Source: Lactiplantibacillus brownii
GTDB taxonomy: Bacteria > Bacillota > Bacilli > Lactobacillales > Lactobacillaceae
Length of the DNA stretch: 61,224 bases
Reading direction: 5' to 3'
NCBI RefSeq assembly: GCF_031085375.1
Contig: NZ_JAVCWF010000002.1
Span: 1-61,224, forward strand
The notes below the pieces were generated by a model. The model was not told the DNA's origin and did not search any database. It saw only the letters and a list, made by a program, of their open reading frames with translations. The position numbers and the translations under genes are program-made. Of this stretch, positions 16,670 through 26,500 are shown in pieces. Within the stretch, counting starts at the first letter, position 1. Every line of letters begins with the position of its first letter.

Positions 16670-18805
16670 ATGACCACTGTTATCTTAGCTGAAAAACCCA
16701 GTCAAGCCCGTTCATACGTCCAAGCCTTTCAAAAGAGCACAAAAAAACAGGGTTACTATACGGTTAGTGACCCTGTTTTGCCCGAAAATACGCTTGTGAC
16801 GTATGGTCTCGGACATTTAGTTGAACTAGCCACACCGGATAAATATGATCAGAAATACCAGCAATGGGCCTTATCTAATTTACCGATTTTCCCCGACAAA
16901 TACAAGTTTGAAGTGTCAACTAGTAAAAGAGCGCAATTCAAGATCGTTAAAGACCTGTTAACGAAAGCCGATACCATTATTGTTGCCACCGATAGCGGTC
17001 GAGAAGGTTCCAATATTGCGTGGTCAATCATGAACCAAGCTCATATTGATGTTAAAAAGAAGACCATTAAGCGGCTATGGTTGAATAGTTTGGAAAAAGA
17101 CGCCATTATTACCGGATTCAAAAATCTTGGCGATTGGCACAAAGACTATTTGTCTTATAAAGAAGCCCAAACCCGTCAAATTAGCGACTGGTTAATTGGA
17201 ATGAATGGTAGTCCCTTATATACTTTGTTGTTAAGACAAAAAGGGGTACGCGGGGTGTACTCAATTGGTCGCGTGCAGACGCCAACCTTGTATATGGTTT
17301 ATCAAAGAGACCAACTCATCAAAAACTTTAAGCCAGAACCCTATTTGGAACTGAATGCGGAAATTTTAGCTAATCAGCAAAAATTCGTCGCAAAATTAGA
17401 CCCCTATCAGCGGTTTAAAGACGAAGCAGGGCTAATGACATTCATGCAAGCTAAACACGTTCAGAAAGGCTTACAGGACGGTTTAATCAAGGACGTGCAA
17501 AAGCAGGCTAAAAAAAGCGCCAGTCCACAGTTGTTTTCGCTTTCTAGTCTGCAAAGTGCCATGAACAAACGGTATCATGCCAGTGCAAGCCAAACCTTAG
17601 CGGCCATTCAGAGTTTATACGAAGCTAAATTTCTTAGCTATCCCCGAACCGATTGTGCTTATATCACTGATGAAGAATTTGATTATTTAGTGGCTAATCT
17701 GACGAAGTATCTGGGGTTAGTCTCTACGCAAGTCTCTTTAACCAATACCACACCAAACCAGCGTTATGTTAATGGAAAAAAAGTTGAAGAACACTACGCC
17801 ATTATCATGACTAAAGTCGTCCCGACTAAAGATCAATTAGCTGCCTTACCTAAATTACAGCAACAGGTCTATGATTTGGTTTTAAGAACGACGTTAGCGA
17901 TGTTTGCTGATCCGTACGAGTACGAAGAAACCACCATTATCACCCAGGTTGGCGACGCCAATTTTAAAGCAACCGGTAAGGTGCCAACTAAGCAAGGTTG
18001 GCAAGCTTTATTTGATGATCACAAAGCCGACCAGCAAGAGGCAGCCACCCTACCGATCGTTCACCAAGGCGACCAAGTTCAAGCAAATCTGCAAACGCCG
18101 CAAAAAGAAACGACACCACCGGTACCCTTTACCGAAGGTACCCTGATTACGGCCATGAAGACCGCCGGCAAAACGCTTGATGATGAAGAAGCCCAGGCTA
18201 TTCTTAAAGATGTGCAAGGAATTGGGACAAGTGCAACCCGGGCCAATGTGCTGGAAGTGTTAAAGAAACGCGGCTATTTAGTTACTGAAAAGAACAAGCT
18301 ACACGTCAGTGAAGCCGGAATTACTTTATGTAAAGCGGTGGAACTCGAACCCTTGCTAACTAGCCCAGAAATGACGGCTAAATGGGAGCAAGCGTTACAA
18401 CAAATCAGTACCGAAGAACGTACCCCAGATAACTTTTTGAACCAAATCAAAAAGTTCGTGGCAAAGTTGATCGCTGATGTTCCCACGCAATTAACTGGCA
18501 GTGCAGCCATTAAGCAACAAATCGATCATCAGCAGCAAGCCCAAAAAGCCGCCGAGGTCTTCTTAGAAACACCGCAAGCGACCGTTTTAAATAAACAGAA
18601 GTTTTACATTGTAAAGCCTAAGCAAGGCGAAGACTTTACCCTGCCCAAGAAATGGAGCAGTAAAACCCTCGGTAAAACTGCGATCAAAGCCTTAATCACT
18701 AAGGGGGAAACCAGCAAACTAAAGGGGTTCAAGAGCAAAAAAGGAAAGTCGTTTGACGCCAAGTTAAAGCTTGACGGCCATAAATTAAGTTTTGATTTTG
18801 ATTAG
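16670..18805 (+). CDS. Type IA DNA topoisomerase of the transfer region
   Basis: Relaxes or decatenates plasmid DNA during transfer. 711 aa. TOPRIM domain at the N-terminus: AEKPSQARSYVQAF and VATDSGREGSNIAW (Gly instead of the second Asp of DxD, as in many Firmicute TopB proteins). Catalytic tyrosine in LSYPRTDCAYIT near residue 325; further motif GIGTSATRANVLEVL near 520. The C-terminal 90 residues are a basic zinc-free domain. Equivalent genes are TraI in pSK41 and TrsI in pGO1. Confidence 0.9.
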   Translation: MTTVILAEKPSQARSYVQAFQKSTKKQGYYTVSDPVLPENTLVTYGLGHLVELATPDKYDQKYQQWALSNLPIFPDKYKFEVSTSKRAQFKIVKDLLTKADTIIVATDSGREGSNIAWSIMNQAHIDVKKKTIKRLWLNSLEKDAIITGFKNLGDWHKDYLSYKEAQTRQISDWLIGMNGSPLYTLLLRQKGVRGVYSIGRVQTPTLYMVYQRDQLIKNFKPEPYLELNAEILANQQKFVAKLDPYQRFKDEAGLMTFMQAKHVQKGLQDGLIKDVQKQAKKSASPQLFSLSSLQSAMNKRYHASASQTLAAIQSLYEAKFLSYPRTDCAYITDEEFDYLVANLTKYLGLVSTQVSLTNTTPNQRYVNGKKVEEHYAIIMTKVVPTKDQLAALPKLQQQVYDLVLRTTLAMFADPYEYEETTIITQVGDANFKATGKVPTKQGWQALFDDHKADQQEAATLPIVHQGDQVQANLQTPQKETTPPVPFTEGTLITAMKTAGKTLDDEEAQAILKDVQGIGTSATRANVLEVLKKRGYLVTEKNKLHVSEAGITLCKAVELEPLLTSPEMTAKWEQALQQISTEERTPDNFLNQIKKFVAKLIADVPTQLTGSAAIKQQIDHQQQAQKAAEVFLETPQATVLNKQKFYIVKPKQGEDFTLPKKWSSKTLGKTAIKALITKGETSKLKGFKSKKGKSFDAKLKLDGHKLSFDFD

Positions 18806-18846
18806 AACCTGCCTACCGCCCTACACTACGTTCCGGTTGGTGAACC

Positions 18847-18893
18847 CGTTGTTCAGGTTCGCTTTAAAGCACCCAAAGCAAACCTGAACAACG
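18847..18893 (+). repeat. Long hairpin between topoisomerase and next gene
   Basis: Arms 18847-18865 and 18875-18893 pair over 19 bases with one mismatch, around a 9-base loop (AAAGCACCC). The core is GTTGTTCAGGTT / AACCTGAACAAC. There is no T-run on either side, so it is not a standard terminator. It may be an mRNA processing or stability element separating the transfer genes from the two genes that follow, or a protein-binding site. Confidence 0.7.
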
Positions 18894-18925
18894 AGTGAGA
18901 TTAACAAAGCAAAGGAGATCATGAA

Positions 18926-19141
18926 ATGGATAACGAATTAACAGTCATTGGGAGTGAATTACCGGTTTTGCAGACTAAAGGAACCTACAAATATTTAAAA
19001 GAAATTACTGGAAATGGGGCTTATTATCAAGTGGCTTGGCAAAAATTAGCCGATGGCTACGTTGCCCTTTATGGCACGACCCCGATTCAAATAAGATCAT
19101 TGCCGACATTGAATGATATTTTTGAAGATGAGGAGGGGTAG
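18926..19141 (+). CDS. Small protein preceding ArdC-like gene
   Basis: 71 aa, acidic, no membrane segment. ATG 18926 follows AAAGGAGATCATGAA. The text (TYKYLKEITGNGAYYQVAWQ, then DGYVALYGTT) suggests a small beta-rich domain. Its 3' end carries the ribosome site (GAGGAGGGG) of the antirestriction gene 3 bases downstream, so the two are a co-translated pair. No known family recognised; a role with the ArdC-like protein is inferred only from position. Confidence 0.6.
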   Translation: MDNELTVIGSELPVLQTKGTYKYLKEITGNGAYYQVAWQKLADGYVALYGTTPIQIRSLPTLNDIFEDEEG

Positions 19142-19144
19142 ACA

Positions 19145-20269
19145 ATGCCGAGTAAAGCCGACGTTAAAGCCTGGAAAGCACAATTAGTCGCCCAGGCTGA
19201 ACAACAAATCCTAAAATTAACCGATAGTGGCCAATTTAAAAAGTACCTCAATACCTTGGCTAAATTCCATCATTATAGCGCCAGAAACATTGATTTGATT
19301 TATGCGCAAAATCCGCAAGCCACTCAAGTCGCGGGATTTAAGCAATGGCAAACAGATTTTAACCGCACCGTTAATAAGGGCGCTAAGTCCATTCGAATTG
19401 CGGCCCCAATTATTAAGAAATTGACACCCGCTGAGCAAAAGCGACTTGATACTACCGACGAACGGGCCATTGTTGGTTATCGTTACCTGCCCATCTTCGA
19501 CGTGGCACAAACTAGTGGTGAACCCGTCCTAAGCGCTAAAGACTTTGTCAAAGAAAATTTGGCTGATCATCAGAATGTGACAAGCTTATATAACGCGTTC
19601 AAAGATTATTTAAACCAGCAACCCGACCTTAAAGTCAGTGAAGTTCCTTTAGCGACGCTAAATGGGGCTAAGGGGTATTTTCAACCCAGCACTAATGAAA
19701 TCGTCATTGGTGGCGATGAGCCCGACAATGCTTTGAAACTAAAGACGTTATATCACGAATATGCGCATAGTCAGTTACATGGGTTAAAATCAGCCTTTAA
19801 AGATCGCCCACGAGCCTATCAGGAAACCCAAGCCGAAGCGGTCGCATATGTTGCCATGCAAAATATTGGCGTTGATACCAGTAACTATTCACTCGGTTAT
19901 GTGGCTACCTGGGCTAAAGATACAGCTGTGATCCATAGTGCTTTAAGTGAAATCCAGCAAGTTAGCAACAAAGTGATTGAGCTTAGTGACGGGTTAACCA
20001 AACAACTAGGCTTACAAGAAGCACAAAAAGAACCTGAGCATGATCTAAAAAAGCTATCAGCTCAGTCACTGAATAAGTCCTATCAAAGCTTGCAACAACA
20101 AGTTCAGCAAATGACTAATCCACAACAAAAAACACAATTTAAAAACCAGTTACATGAGATACATGAAGAAATCAGTGAGCGAACTCAAAAACAACTGAAA
20201 TCATTTGCTAAACAGAATCCAGAAATTAAACAACCAGATTCTGAACCTGATCAAAGCCTAAAACGTTAG
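19145..20269 (+). CDS. ArdC-like antirestriction protein (ssDNA-binding, zincin domain)
   Basis: 374 aa. N-terminal ArdC/LtrC ssDNA-binding domain (about 1-120: FHHYSARNIDLIYAQNPQAT, VAGFKQWQ, GAKSIRIAAP). Residues about 150-270 form a zincin-like metalloprotease domain with HEYAHSQLHG (HExxH with an H downstream) and QAEAVAYVAMQ supplying the third ligand. ArdC-type proteins protect incoming single-stranded plasmid DNA from restriction in the recipient. It is last in the transfer operon. Its C-terminal QKQLKSFAKQNPEIK nearly repeats a segment of the PemK-like toxin tail. Confidence 0.85.
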   Translation: MPSKADVKAWKAQLVAQAEQQILKLTDSGQFKKYLNTLAKFHHYSARNIDLIYAQNPQATQVAGFKQWQTDFNRTVNKGAKSIRIAAPIIKKLTPAEQKRLDTTDERAIVGYRYLPIFDVAQTSGEPVLSAKDFVKENLADHQNVTSLYNAFKDYLNQQPDLKVSEVPLATLNGAKGYFQPSTNEIVIGGDEPDNALKLKTLYHEYAHSQLHGLKSAFKDRPRAYQETQAEAVAYVAMQNIGVDTSNYSLGYVATWAKDTAVIHSALSEIQQVSNKVIELSDGLTKQLGLQEAQKEPEHDLKKLSAQSLNKSYQSLQQQVQQMTNPQQKTQFKNQLHEIHEEISERTQKQLKSFAKQNPEIKQPDSEPDQSLKR

Positions 20270-20301
20270 CCAGTTTTTAAGGGACATGCTATAATGTAAT
20301 A

Positions 20302-20427
20302 GAAAAAGGAAGTCTTGCGCTAACAAGACTTCCCGCGCAAGCCGCTTCAAAGGCGGTGGCATTAGTTAAGAAATGATAGTTGAGTCACCCTGTAACCTAG
20401 CCAAAGTTACGCAGGGCGGCTTTTTTA
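20302..20427 (+). ncRNA. Antitoxin sRNA of type I toxin-antitoxin locus 1
   Basis: Starts about 7 bases after TGCTATAAT (-10 at 20290-20295). The RNA has a 5' hairpin (GGAAGTC ... GACTTCC), the stem GCCGC-TTCAAA-GGCGGTGGC, and ends in a terminator (CCCTGTAAC 20388-20396 / GTTACGCAGGG, then CGGCTTTTTT). It runs towards the toxin gene and shares this terminator with it, the convergent layout of the Fst/par and Lpt systems. ACTTCCcGCG here and ACTTCCtGCG upstream of the toxin are the direct repeats through which both RNAs would pair. Confidence 0.72.
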
Positions 20428-20514
20428 TTTGTTCCTTTTGTCGATGTATGTTAGCAACGCTAAAATAAACATTGCAAACAGCAACATCAACGAGAGTGTC
20501 TGGAAGACGCTCAT
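20425..20514 (-). CDS. Fst/Lpt-type holin-like toxin, copy 1
   Basis: 29-aa membrane toxin, beginning MSVFQTLSLM and ending LLTYIDKRNK. One hydrophobic helix (about 8-22) then a charged tail: the Fst/Lpt pattern (putative holin-like toxin of lactobacilli). Overproduction depolarises the membrane; it is held silent by the convergent antisense RNA. GGAAGG precedes the ATG. Its stop lies within the shared bidirectional terminator. Copy 2 (32979-33068) encodes an identical peptide. Confidence 0.85.
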   Translation of the reverse strand: MSVFQTLSLMLLFAMFILALLTYIDKRNK

Positions 20515-20612
20515 TGACTGTGAAACCTTCCTGAAGATTATTCCATGTTCCCATGGGCCTCACCTCGCAAGGGAAAAGACAGCCACCGCTCTTAAAACTT
20601 CCTGCGTAATCC

Positions 20613-20641
20613 ATTATACAAGTGAATTAAGTATTGACCAA
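20613..20641 (-). promoter_or_regulatory. Toxin promoter of type I locus 1
   Basis: On the minus strand TTGGTC, 17 bases, TATAAT (-10 at 20618-20613). The transcript would carry a leader of about 100 bases before the toxin ATG, long enough to fold the ribosome site away as in the Fst family. The same promoter is present in locus 2 but missing in locus 3. Confidence 0.65.
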
Positions 20642-20700
20642 GCACAATAAAAATTAAGTCATGGGGTTTCATAGGATCCTAAATTTGATCAAATTAAGAA

Positions 20701-21915
20701 TCAGCAAAACATCTTTTGTAGATACCCTTTTTTAAGTTCTTGGAGTTTTTCAAGCTTACGCTGATGAAGAGCGATAGTATCGTCTAGTTGTTTGAAAAAT
20801 ATAAAAATTTGTTTTTGTTCCAAAATACTTGGAAATTGTATTTTTCCTTCTAATGCTCCTTCATCAGTCACATTAATAGTATTTTTTGCGCCTTTTGTGA
20901 CTAATGGAGTTAGGTAGTGTGTAGCGATATTATCGTTTTTCAATGCCATCGCTACAAATGGCGTATAAGCTTTATCTGTAGACGTATACACAGCATATAA
21001 AGGGGATAGAATTCCTTTTATAGTCGCGACCTGAAATATTCCGTAGGGAGCGCCTTTAAGTGGACTTTTGGTATATATTAATTCACCGCCTTGGACTACC
21101 TTGTAATTAGAAAGGTCAGATCCAGCAAACGATCGACCTTGATATTTTATTTGATTAACAGTTCCAACTTCTCGAGATACAGACAGAACATCGACCTTTC
21201 CATACTGCTGAGCTTTATTTTTGGTTTTGGATATGTCTAAAACGTCTTTTAACTTACGCACTTCCCAATCGTCAGCAAACCCCGCAAATCGCAATTCAGG
21301 AACTTTTGCGCCATTTTTTGGAAACATTTTTTGCAAGTAGCCTTTTTTCTGTTCCTTGAGCAAATCTAACTTACGCTGGTTAGCAGTGATAAGATTATCT
21401 AGCTGATCAAAGAAATATCCTATTTTATCTTGTTCATCCAATGTTGGCACATCAATCGGCATATCTGAAAAGGTATCAACGTGGATACGCTTTGCCTTTC
21501 TAGAACCATTAGCAATATTTCCTTGATACAAATAAAAGCTCTTGCGCATCACAGTATCCATTAGAAATGTGCTGTTTAAGTTGGCAATATCGAACGCCGG
21601 TGAATCTAGCGTAGATTCGTATCCATCAAGGTTTTCTGGCACAATTCCAAATGCCGCATGTAGAAAATCAAGTTTCCCATACATGAATTGGCCAGCTTTA
21701 CGAACATAGTATTTCGTTGCCTCACTACCGTCTGTAACAGTCTCCTTAGGGATAACGCCCTTACCCCAAAGTTTAACCGTAAGTTTCTTTGAGATCGCAC
21801 CATTAGACCCTGGAATTCGACTCTCAGTTAAGAAGTCACCAACCTGCCGCTGTACCCAAGGATCAGTGAAACCTTTAAATCTTAATTGCGGATATTTAGC
21901 TTGGTTATCTTTCAT
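20701..21915 (-). CDS. hsdS: Type I restriction-modification specificity subunit HsdS
   Basis: Recognises the bipartite DNA target and holds HsdM and HsdR. 404 aa from ATG 21915, which follows GGAGG and overlaps the end of hsdM by 11 bases. Two target-recognition domains (about 10-160 and 215-370) each end in a conserved spacer helix: ANQRKLDLLKEQKKGYLQKM near 195 and HQRKLEKLQELKKGYLQKMF at the C-terminus. The repeated helices are the ruler that sets half-site distance. Last gene of the hsdRMS operon; sequence of the target cannot be read from this. Confidence 0.9.
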   Translation of the reverse strand: MKDNQAKYPQLRFKGFTDPWVQRQVGDFLTESRIPGSNGAISKKLTVKLWGKGVIPKETVTDGSEATKYYVRKAGQFMYGKLDFLHAAFGIVPENLDGYESTLDSPAFDIANLNSTFLMDTVMRKSFYLYQGNIANGSRKAKRIHVDTFSDMPIDVPTLDEQDKIGYFFDQLDNLITANQRKLDLLKEQKKGYLQKMFPKNGAKVPELRFAGFADDWEVRKLKDVLDISKTKNKAQQYGKVDVLSVSREVGTVNQIKYQGRSFAGSDLSNYKVVQGGELIYTKSPLKGAPYGIFQVATIKGILSPLYAVYTSTDKAYTPFVAMALKNDNIATHYLTPLVTKGAKNTINVTDEGALEGKIQFPSILEQKQIFIFFKQLDDTIALHQRKLEKLQELKKGYLQKMFC

Positions 21916-23527
21916 TGTGGGCCTCCGGTTTTGACTGATCATTCACCTGGGTGGTCACTAACTGGCTAGCTAATTCATTAAAGGCTTGTTCATTCTGACT
22001 GATTTCCTCGTCCAGTTGCTTCAGATCAGCTTTAACTTGGTCCAGATCAATCTCGGGTTCCGGTTCAAACGTATCAACGTAGCGCGGAATATTTAAGTTG
22101 TAGTCATTCTCCTTGATTTCTGCCGGTGAGGCCACATGGGCATATTTATCGACATCTTGCCGGTTTTGATAAGTGGTCACAATTTTTTGAATATTGGCTG
22201 CCGTTAGCTTATTTTGATTCTTGTCCTTTTCAAATTCCCGGGACGCATCAATAAACAAGACGTCGTCAGTGGTTTTGTGTTTCTTTAAAATCATGATTAA
22301 CGTTGGAATACCAGTGGAATGAAAAATATTGGCGGGTAGTCCAATAATGGCATCAATCCGGTTATCTAACAGGAGCTTTTGGCGAATCTTGCCTTCCTTA
22401 GCCCCCCGAAATAACACGCCATGGGGTAAGACAATGCCCATAGTCCCGTGTTCCTGCAAATGATAAAAGCCGTGTAGCAGAAAGGCAAAGTCGGCTTTAG
22501 ATTTAGGTGGTAAGACGCCATAATCACGGAAGCGGGGATCAGACAAACGTTTGTCACTGTTATCCCAGTGCGCCGAGTAGGGCGGGTTCATAACGACGGC
22601 ATCAAATAAGTAAGGCTCGTCAACCGGCCAATCTTTACTTAACGTGTCACCATTGCGTAAGTGCATATCGTCATACGAGACTCCATGTAACATTAGGTTC
22701 ATACGGGCCAGGTTATAGGTCGTGGTGTTCAATTCTTGGCCGTGATAACTCACTAAATTGGGGTCTTGCACGTGCTGTCCGACATTTAATAGCAGCGAAC
22801 CAGAACCAACCGCTGGATCATAAATAGTTCGAACTTGTTTGTCACCTGCATTGCGCTGATAAGTCACAATCTGGGCAATAATGTCGGACACCTGCCGTGG
22901 AGTATAAAATTCACCCGCCTTCTTACCAGAATCACTGGCAAATTGCGCGATTAAGTATTCATAGGCGTCACCTAAGACGTCGCCTTGATGATGGATAAGA
23001 TCAATCGCATTTAAAGCTAACATAGTATCACTAATAGTTTGGTTTCGTTGTTGTAAAGAACTGCCTAATTTATTACTACTTAAATCCACATCGGCAAACA
23101 AGCCCGAAAAGTCTTGCGCTGAAGACAGATTTTGCGTCGACTGTTCCAGATCATGAAGTGCCTGGGATAAATCATCTAACGCAAAAGTATGGGCTTGAAT
23201 CTTGCCAATCAGGGTGGTGTACAACGCTTGTGGTTGAATTAAATAACCGAGCGTGTTTTGCAAATACTCCACTAAACTGGGCTGCACCGAGACGCCTTCC
23301 AATTCAAACTGAGGATCCATATACTGAGCATATTTCCGGGTGACATTTTCGGTTTCGCCTGCCCAATCACTAAAGGTCGTTAAGGTTTTCTCAGATAGAA
23401 ACCGATAAAAAATTAACCCCAATAAATAATTTTTATATTCAGAAGCGTCCATTTTCCCGCGTAAGACATCGGCCGCATTCCATAGGGCGCTTTCAAGTTG
23501 ACTAGCTTGAGTTGTTTTTTCTGACAT
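21905..23527 (-). CDS. hsdM: Type I DNA methyltransferase subunit HsdM
   Basis: Adenine methyltransferase of the type I complex. 540 aa. SAM-binding motif DPAVGSGSLLLNVG near residue 235 and catalytic NPPYSAHW (N-P-P-Y) near 315; N-terminal helical HsdM_N domain (LESALWNAADVLRGKMD ... LLGLIFYRFLSEK). ATG lies 13 bases after hsdR. GC content is higher than in the neighbouring Gabija genes, so the RM block and the Gabija block probably have different histories. Confidence 0.94.
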   Translation of the reverse strand: MSEKTTQASQLESALWNAADVLRGKMDASEYKNYLLGLIFYRFLSEKTLTTFSDWAGETENVTRKYAQYMDPQFELEGVSVQPSLVEYLQNTLGYLIQPQALYTTLIGKIQAHTFALDDLSQALHDLEQSTQNLSSAQDFSGLFADVDLSSNKLGSSLQQRNQTISDTMLALNAIDLIHHQGDVLGDAYEYLIAQFASDSGKKAGEFYTPRQVSDIIAQIVTYQRNAGDKQVRTIYDPAVGSGSLLLNVGQHVQDPNLVSYHGQELNTTTYNLARMNLMLHGVSYDDMHLRNGDTLSKDWPVDEPYLFDAVVMNPPYSAHWDNSDKRLSDPRFRDYGVLPPKSKADFAFLLHGFYHLQEHGTMGIVLPHGVLFRGAKEGKIRQKLLLDNRIDAIIGLPANIFHSTGIPTLIMILKKHKTTDDVLFIDASREFEKDKNQNKLTAANIQKIVTTYQNRQDVDKYAHVASPAEIKENDYNLNIPRYVDTFEPEPEIDLDQVKADLKQLDEEISQNEQAFNELASQLVTTQVNDQSKPEAHNER

Positions 23528-23540
23528 TGTTTAACCTCAC

Positions 23541-26500
23541 TTATTTTTGTAGATAAATTGCTAAATCGTGTTCAATAAACTGTCGCCAAGCGGCCTGGGA
23601 CTTAATCCGGTATAGTGGTAAAATAGCTGGAATCTTCGGTCCAGTGGCAGTTTGAGCTTGTAAGGCCGCTGCTAAATTCGCTGACTGCGTTAATTCTTGT
23701 TCATGATGCCATTCATCAGTACCTACGGTGTGTTCACGCGCCACTCGCAATAGGGCTGCTTGATCTAAGCCCCACGTGTGGGCAAAGGCCGTCGTTTTTT
23801 TGACCAATTGTCTCTGGGCGTAATCAGTCACCAACTCCCGAGCATTTAACGCTACTGGAGTTTGATTTTGAGTACTCTGTTGCTGCGACTGTTGCAGTTG
23901 TTGTTCAATATAAGGCATGGCTTCGCGAATTAATTGGGCCTGTTGCGGTTGCGTTTCCGCTAATTTATTCAAACTAGCCTGTACTTTGGCACTATTTTGC
24001 AGGTAATCCGTCATATGCGCTTGGGCCTGATCGGGTGTCGAGTACTGTTGCTGTTCATCAATCCAATCTTGAATTAATTGCGTCAAATAATCATAATCCA
24101 CTAAGACGACTGAGCCAACGGCTAAGGAAAAGTCTAAGGCGGCTAATTCTTCGGGAACTTTCTCGGGCTCTTGGTTAGTAACTGCCGCTTTAATTCGCAG
24201 ATATTTACCTGTATAGGATTCTACTTCGGGCTGAGCGATACCAAAGGCCTTTTCGCTGTTCTTCCAAGTAAAATCGTTGTACATCGATAGTGAGTTCAAT
24301 TGTTGATTCACTTGGCGAAAGGCTTTCACAAACTGTACCTTGGCAGTAGTTCCTTTAAGGTCATCGGCCGCCGTCGGCGTTGGGGCAATGGCTTTTAAAG
24401 CGACCACGGCCTTTTGAAATTTTAAGACGGCCTGCTGATAAGTGGGACGAATGATGACATTAAAAGAGCCTTCGCCACTATATAACTTATAAGCTTCACG
24501 TTCATTCGCTTCCATGATTGCCGGCACCCGAAAGGTCACAATTTGGCCTTCTTGTTTTAACTCCCGGTTTTGGAGCCGGTTGGTGCGTGAGTAGGCTTGA
24601 ATAAGTTCTTGATAAGCTAAGGTGCGGTCAACAAAGAGCGTGTTTAGCCGAGGGGCATCAAAACCTGTTAATAATCGTCGCACCACAATCACTAAATTAA
24701 TTTCCTGATCGGGTTGCAAATGAGCAAAGACCGCCTCACGCCGGGCAGCCCGTTTTGCGACATCTTCGTTATAGAGATTCAAATCGGCTAAATCAAAATT
24801 AGTGTGATACTGCTGATTATAATCCTTTAAAATGGTGGCCATTTGGTCATGTTTGTGCGCACTCTGATCTTCGTTTTCACTTAATGAATAAGTAATCGCA
24901 ATTCGGGGCCAATCAGGATCTAGCTGATTGTGAGTAGTCTTTTTCGCGGCTTTAAAGGCTTGATAATAGCGTTGCGCCATTTCAATGGAGCTGGTGGTTA
25001 AAATCGCATTGTAGTTGCCATGCCCCAAGCTGGTTTTACGTGGGCCTTTTTGTAAAATATATTGAACAACTTGTTGGATATGTTCATCAGTCTCAAAGTC
25101 AGCCGGAGTTAAATACGTTTCTTCCAAGTCCTTGACTGACATCGCTTGAATCTTGGCTTGAATTTTCGCTTCATTAGCCGTACTCAGCAGGCGGCCTTGC
25201 TTATCACGACGCGCTTTGACGCGCTGAGTTTCTTTTTCGAGGGCCCGGGTTATTAACGTGTCTTTCCCAATCGTCGTTACGTGTTCCACGTTAAACGGTA
25301 ACACGGCTTGGTCCTCTAAGGCGTCTCGCAAGTTATAAACATGACAGACTTTACCAAATAGCTCCTCCGTCGTAACTGCTAGATCACCTTTGAGCTGTTT
25401 CTTATTTTCATTAAAAATGGGGGTGCCAGTGTAACCATACCAGTTACTATTGATAAACGCTGCTCGAATTTCCTTTTGCATCTTACCAAACTGCGACCGG
25501 TGGGCTTCGTCAACAAAGAAGATCACCCGTTGCTTTAAAGTTTTACTAAAGCGGGATTGCTTACCGGTTGCCAGCTGGGCTTGCGTTTTTTTGACCGCCC
25601 GATGAAGTTTTTGAATCGAGGTGACCAAGACCTTACCGTCATTTTGTTGCAATTTACGCATTAAATCACCGGTGTTTTGGGCTTCGTTAATGGCAATATC
25701 ATCATTGGCGGCATAGGCACTAAAGTTGCTGGTTGTCTGTTCGTCTAAATCCCGCCGGTCAACTAAGAAGATGACCTTATCGACACCGGGATCTTGCGCA
25801 GCTAATTTAGCGGTTTTATATGAGGTGAGTGTTTTACCAGAACCCGTGGTATGCCAAACAAAGCCATCTTGATGGTCGTGAATCCGGTGCATCACGGCTT
25901 CAATCGCATAAATCTGATAAGGCCGTAAGAGAATTAAGCTCTGACGTTCTTGGTCGATGACCGTATATTCACTGACCATTTTGTGGGCCATGGGAATATT
26001 AAGGACTTGGCGCGTAAACGCTAAGCCGTTTTCCACGGGGTGATTATCCCGCGTTCGCCAATTGAACAAAAAGGCTTTATTGAAATGATCCGGTTCGGCA
26101 TTCGCAAAATACGCCGTACTATCCGGCGTCATAATCACAAACATTTGCAACAGCGAGTAAATTCCCGTATATTTACCTTCCTGCGAGTATTTTTCAATTT
26201 GATTAAAAGCCTGGTTAAGTTCGACCGTGGCTTTTTTTAGTTCCAATTGAATTAAGGGTAACCCATTAATCAATAGGGTTACGTCAAAACGGCGATCAGG
26301 ATCGACATCTTGAGTACCAGCTAACCGTGGTCGCACTGCTTGCCGTACCACTTCATAACTAGATTTACCGCCAGCAACGTCCGCTTTCCAAAACAACTCG
26401 AGCGTCACCGTGCCCAGCTTAGCATCATCACGTTCAACTTCAACTTTGCCAATGCCATTTTCGGCGGCTAGTAACTTAGCTGCTTCGTAAGGTGTCCGGA

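Noticed and set aside
20366..20614. 82-aa frame around toxin locus 1 and similar frames at 32935-33168 and opposite strand 20429-20650
   Set aside because: Different frames from the 29-aa toxin; conserved only because they overlie the toxin-antitoxin DNA.
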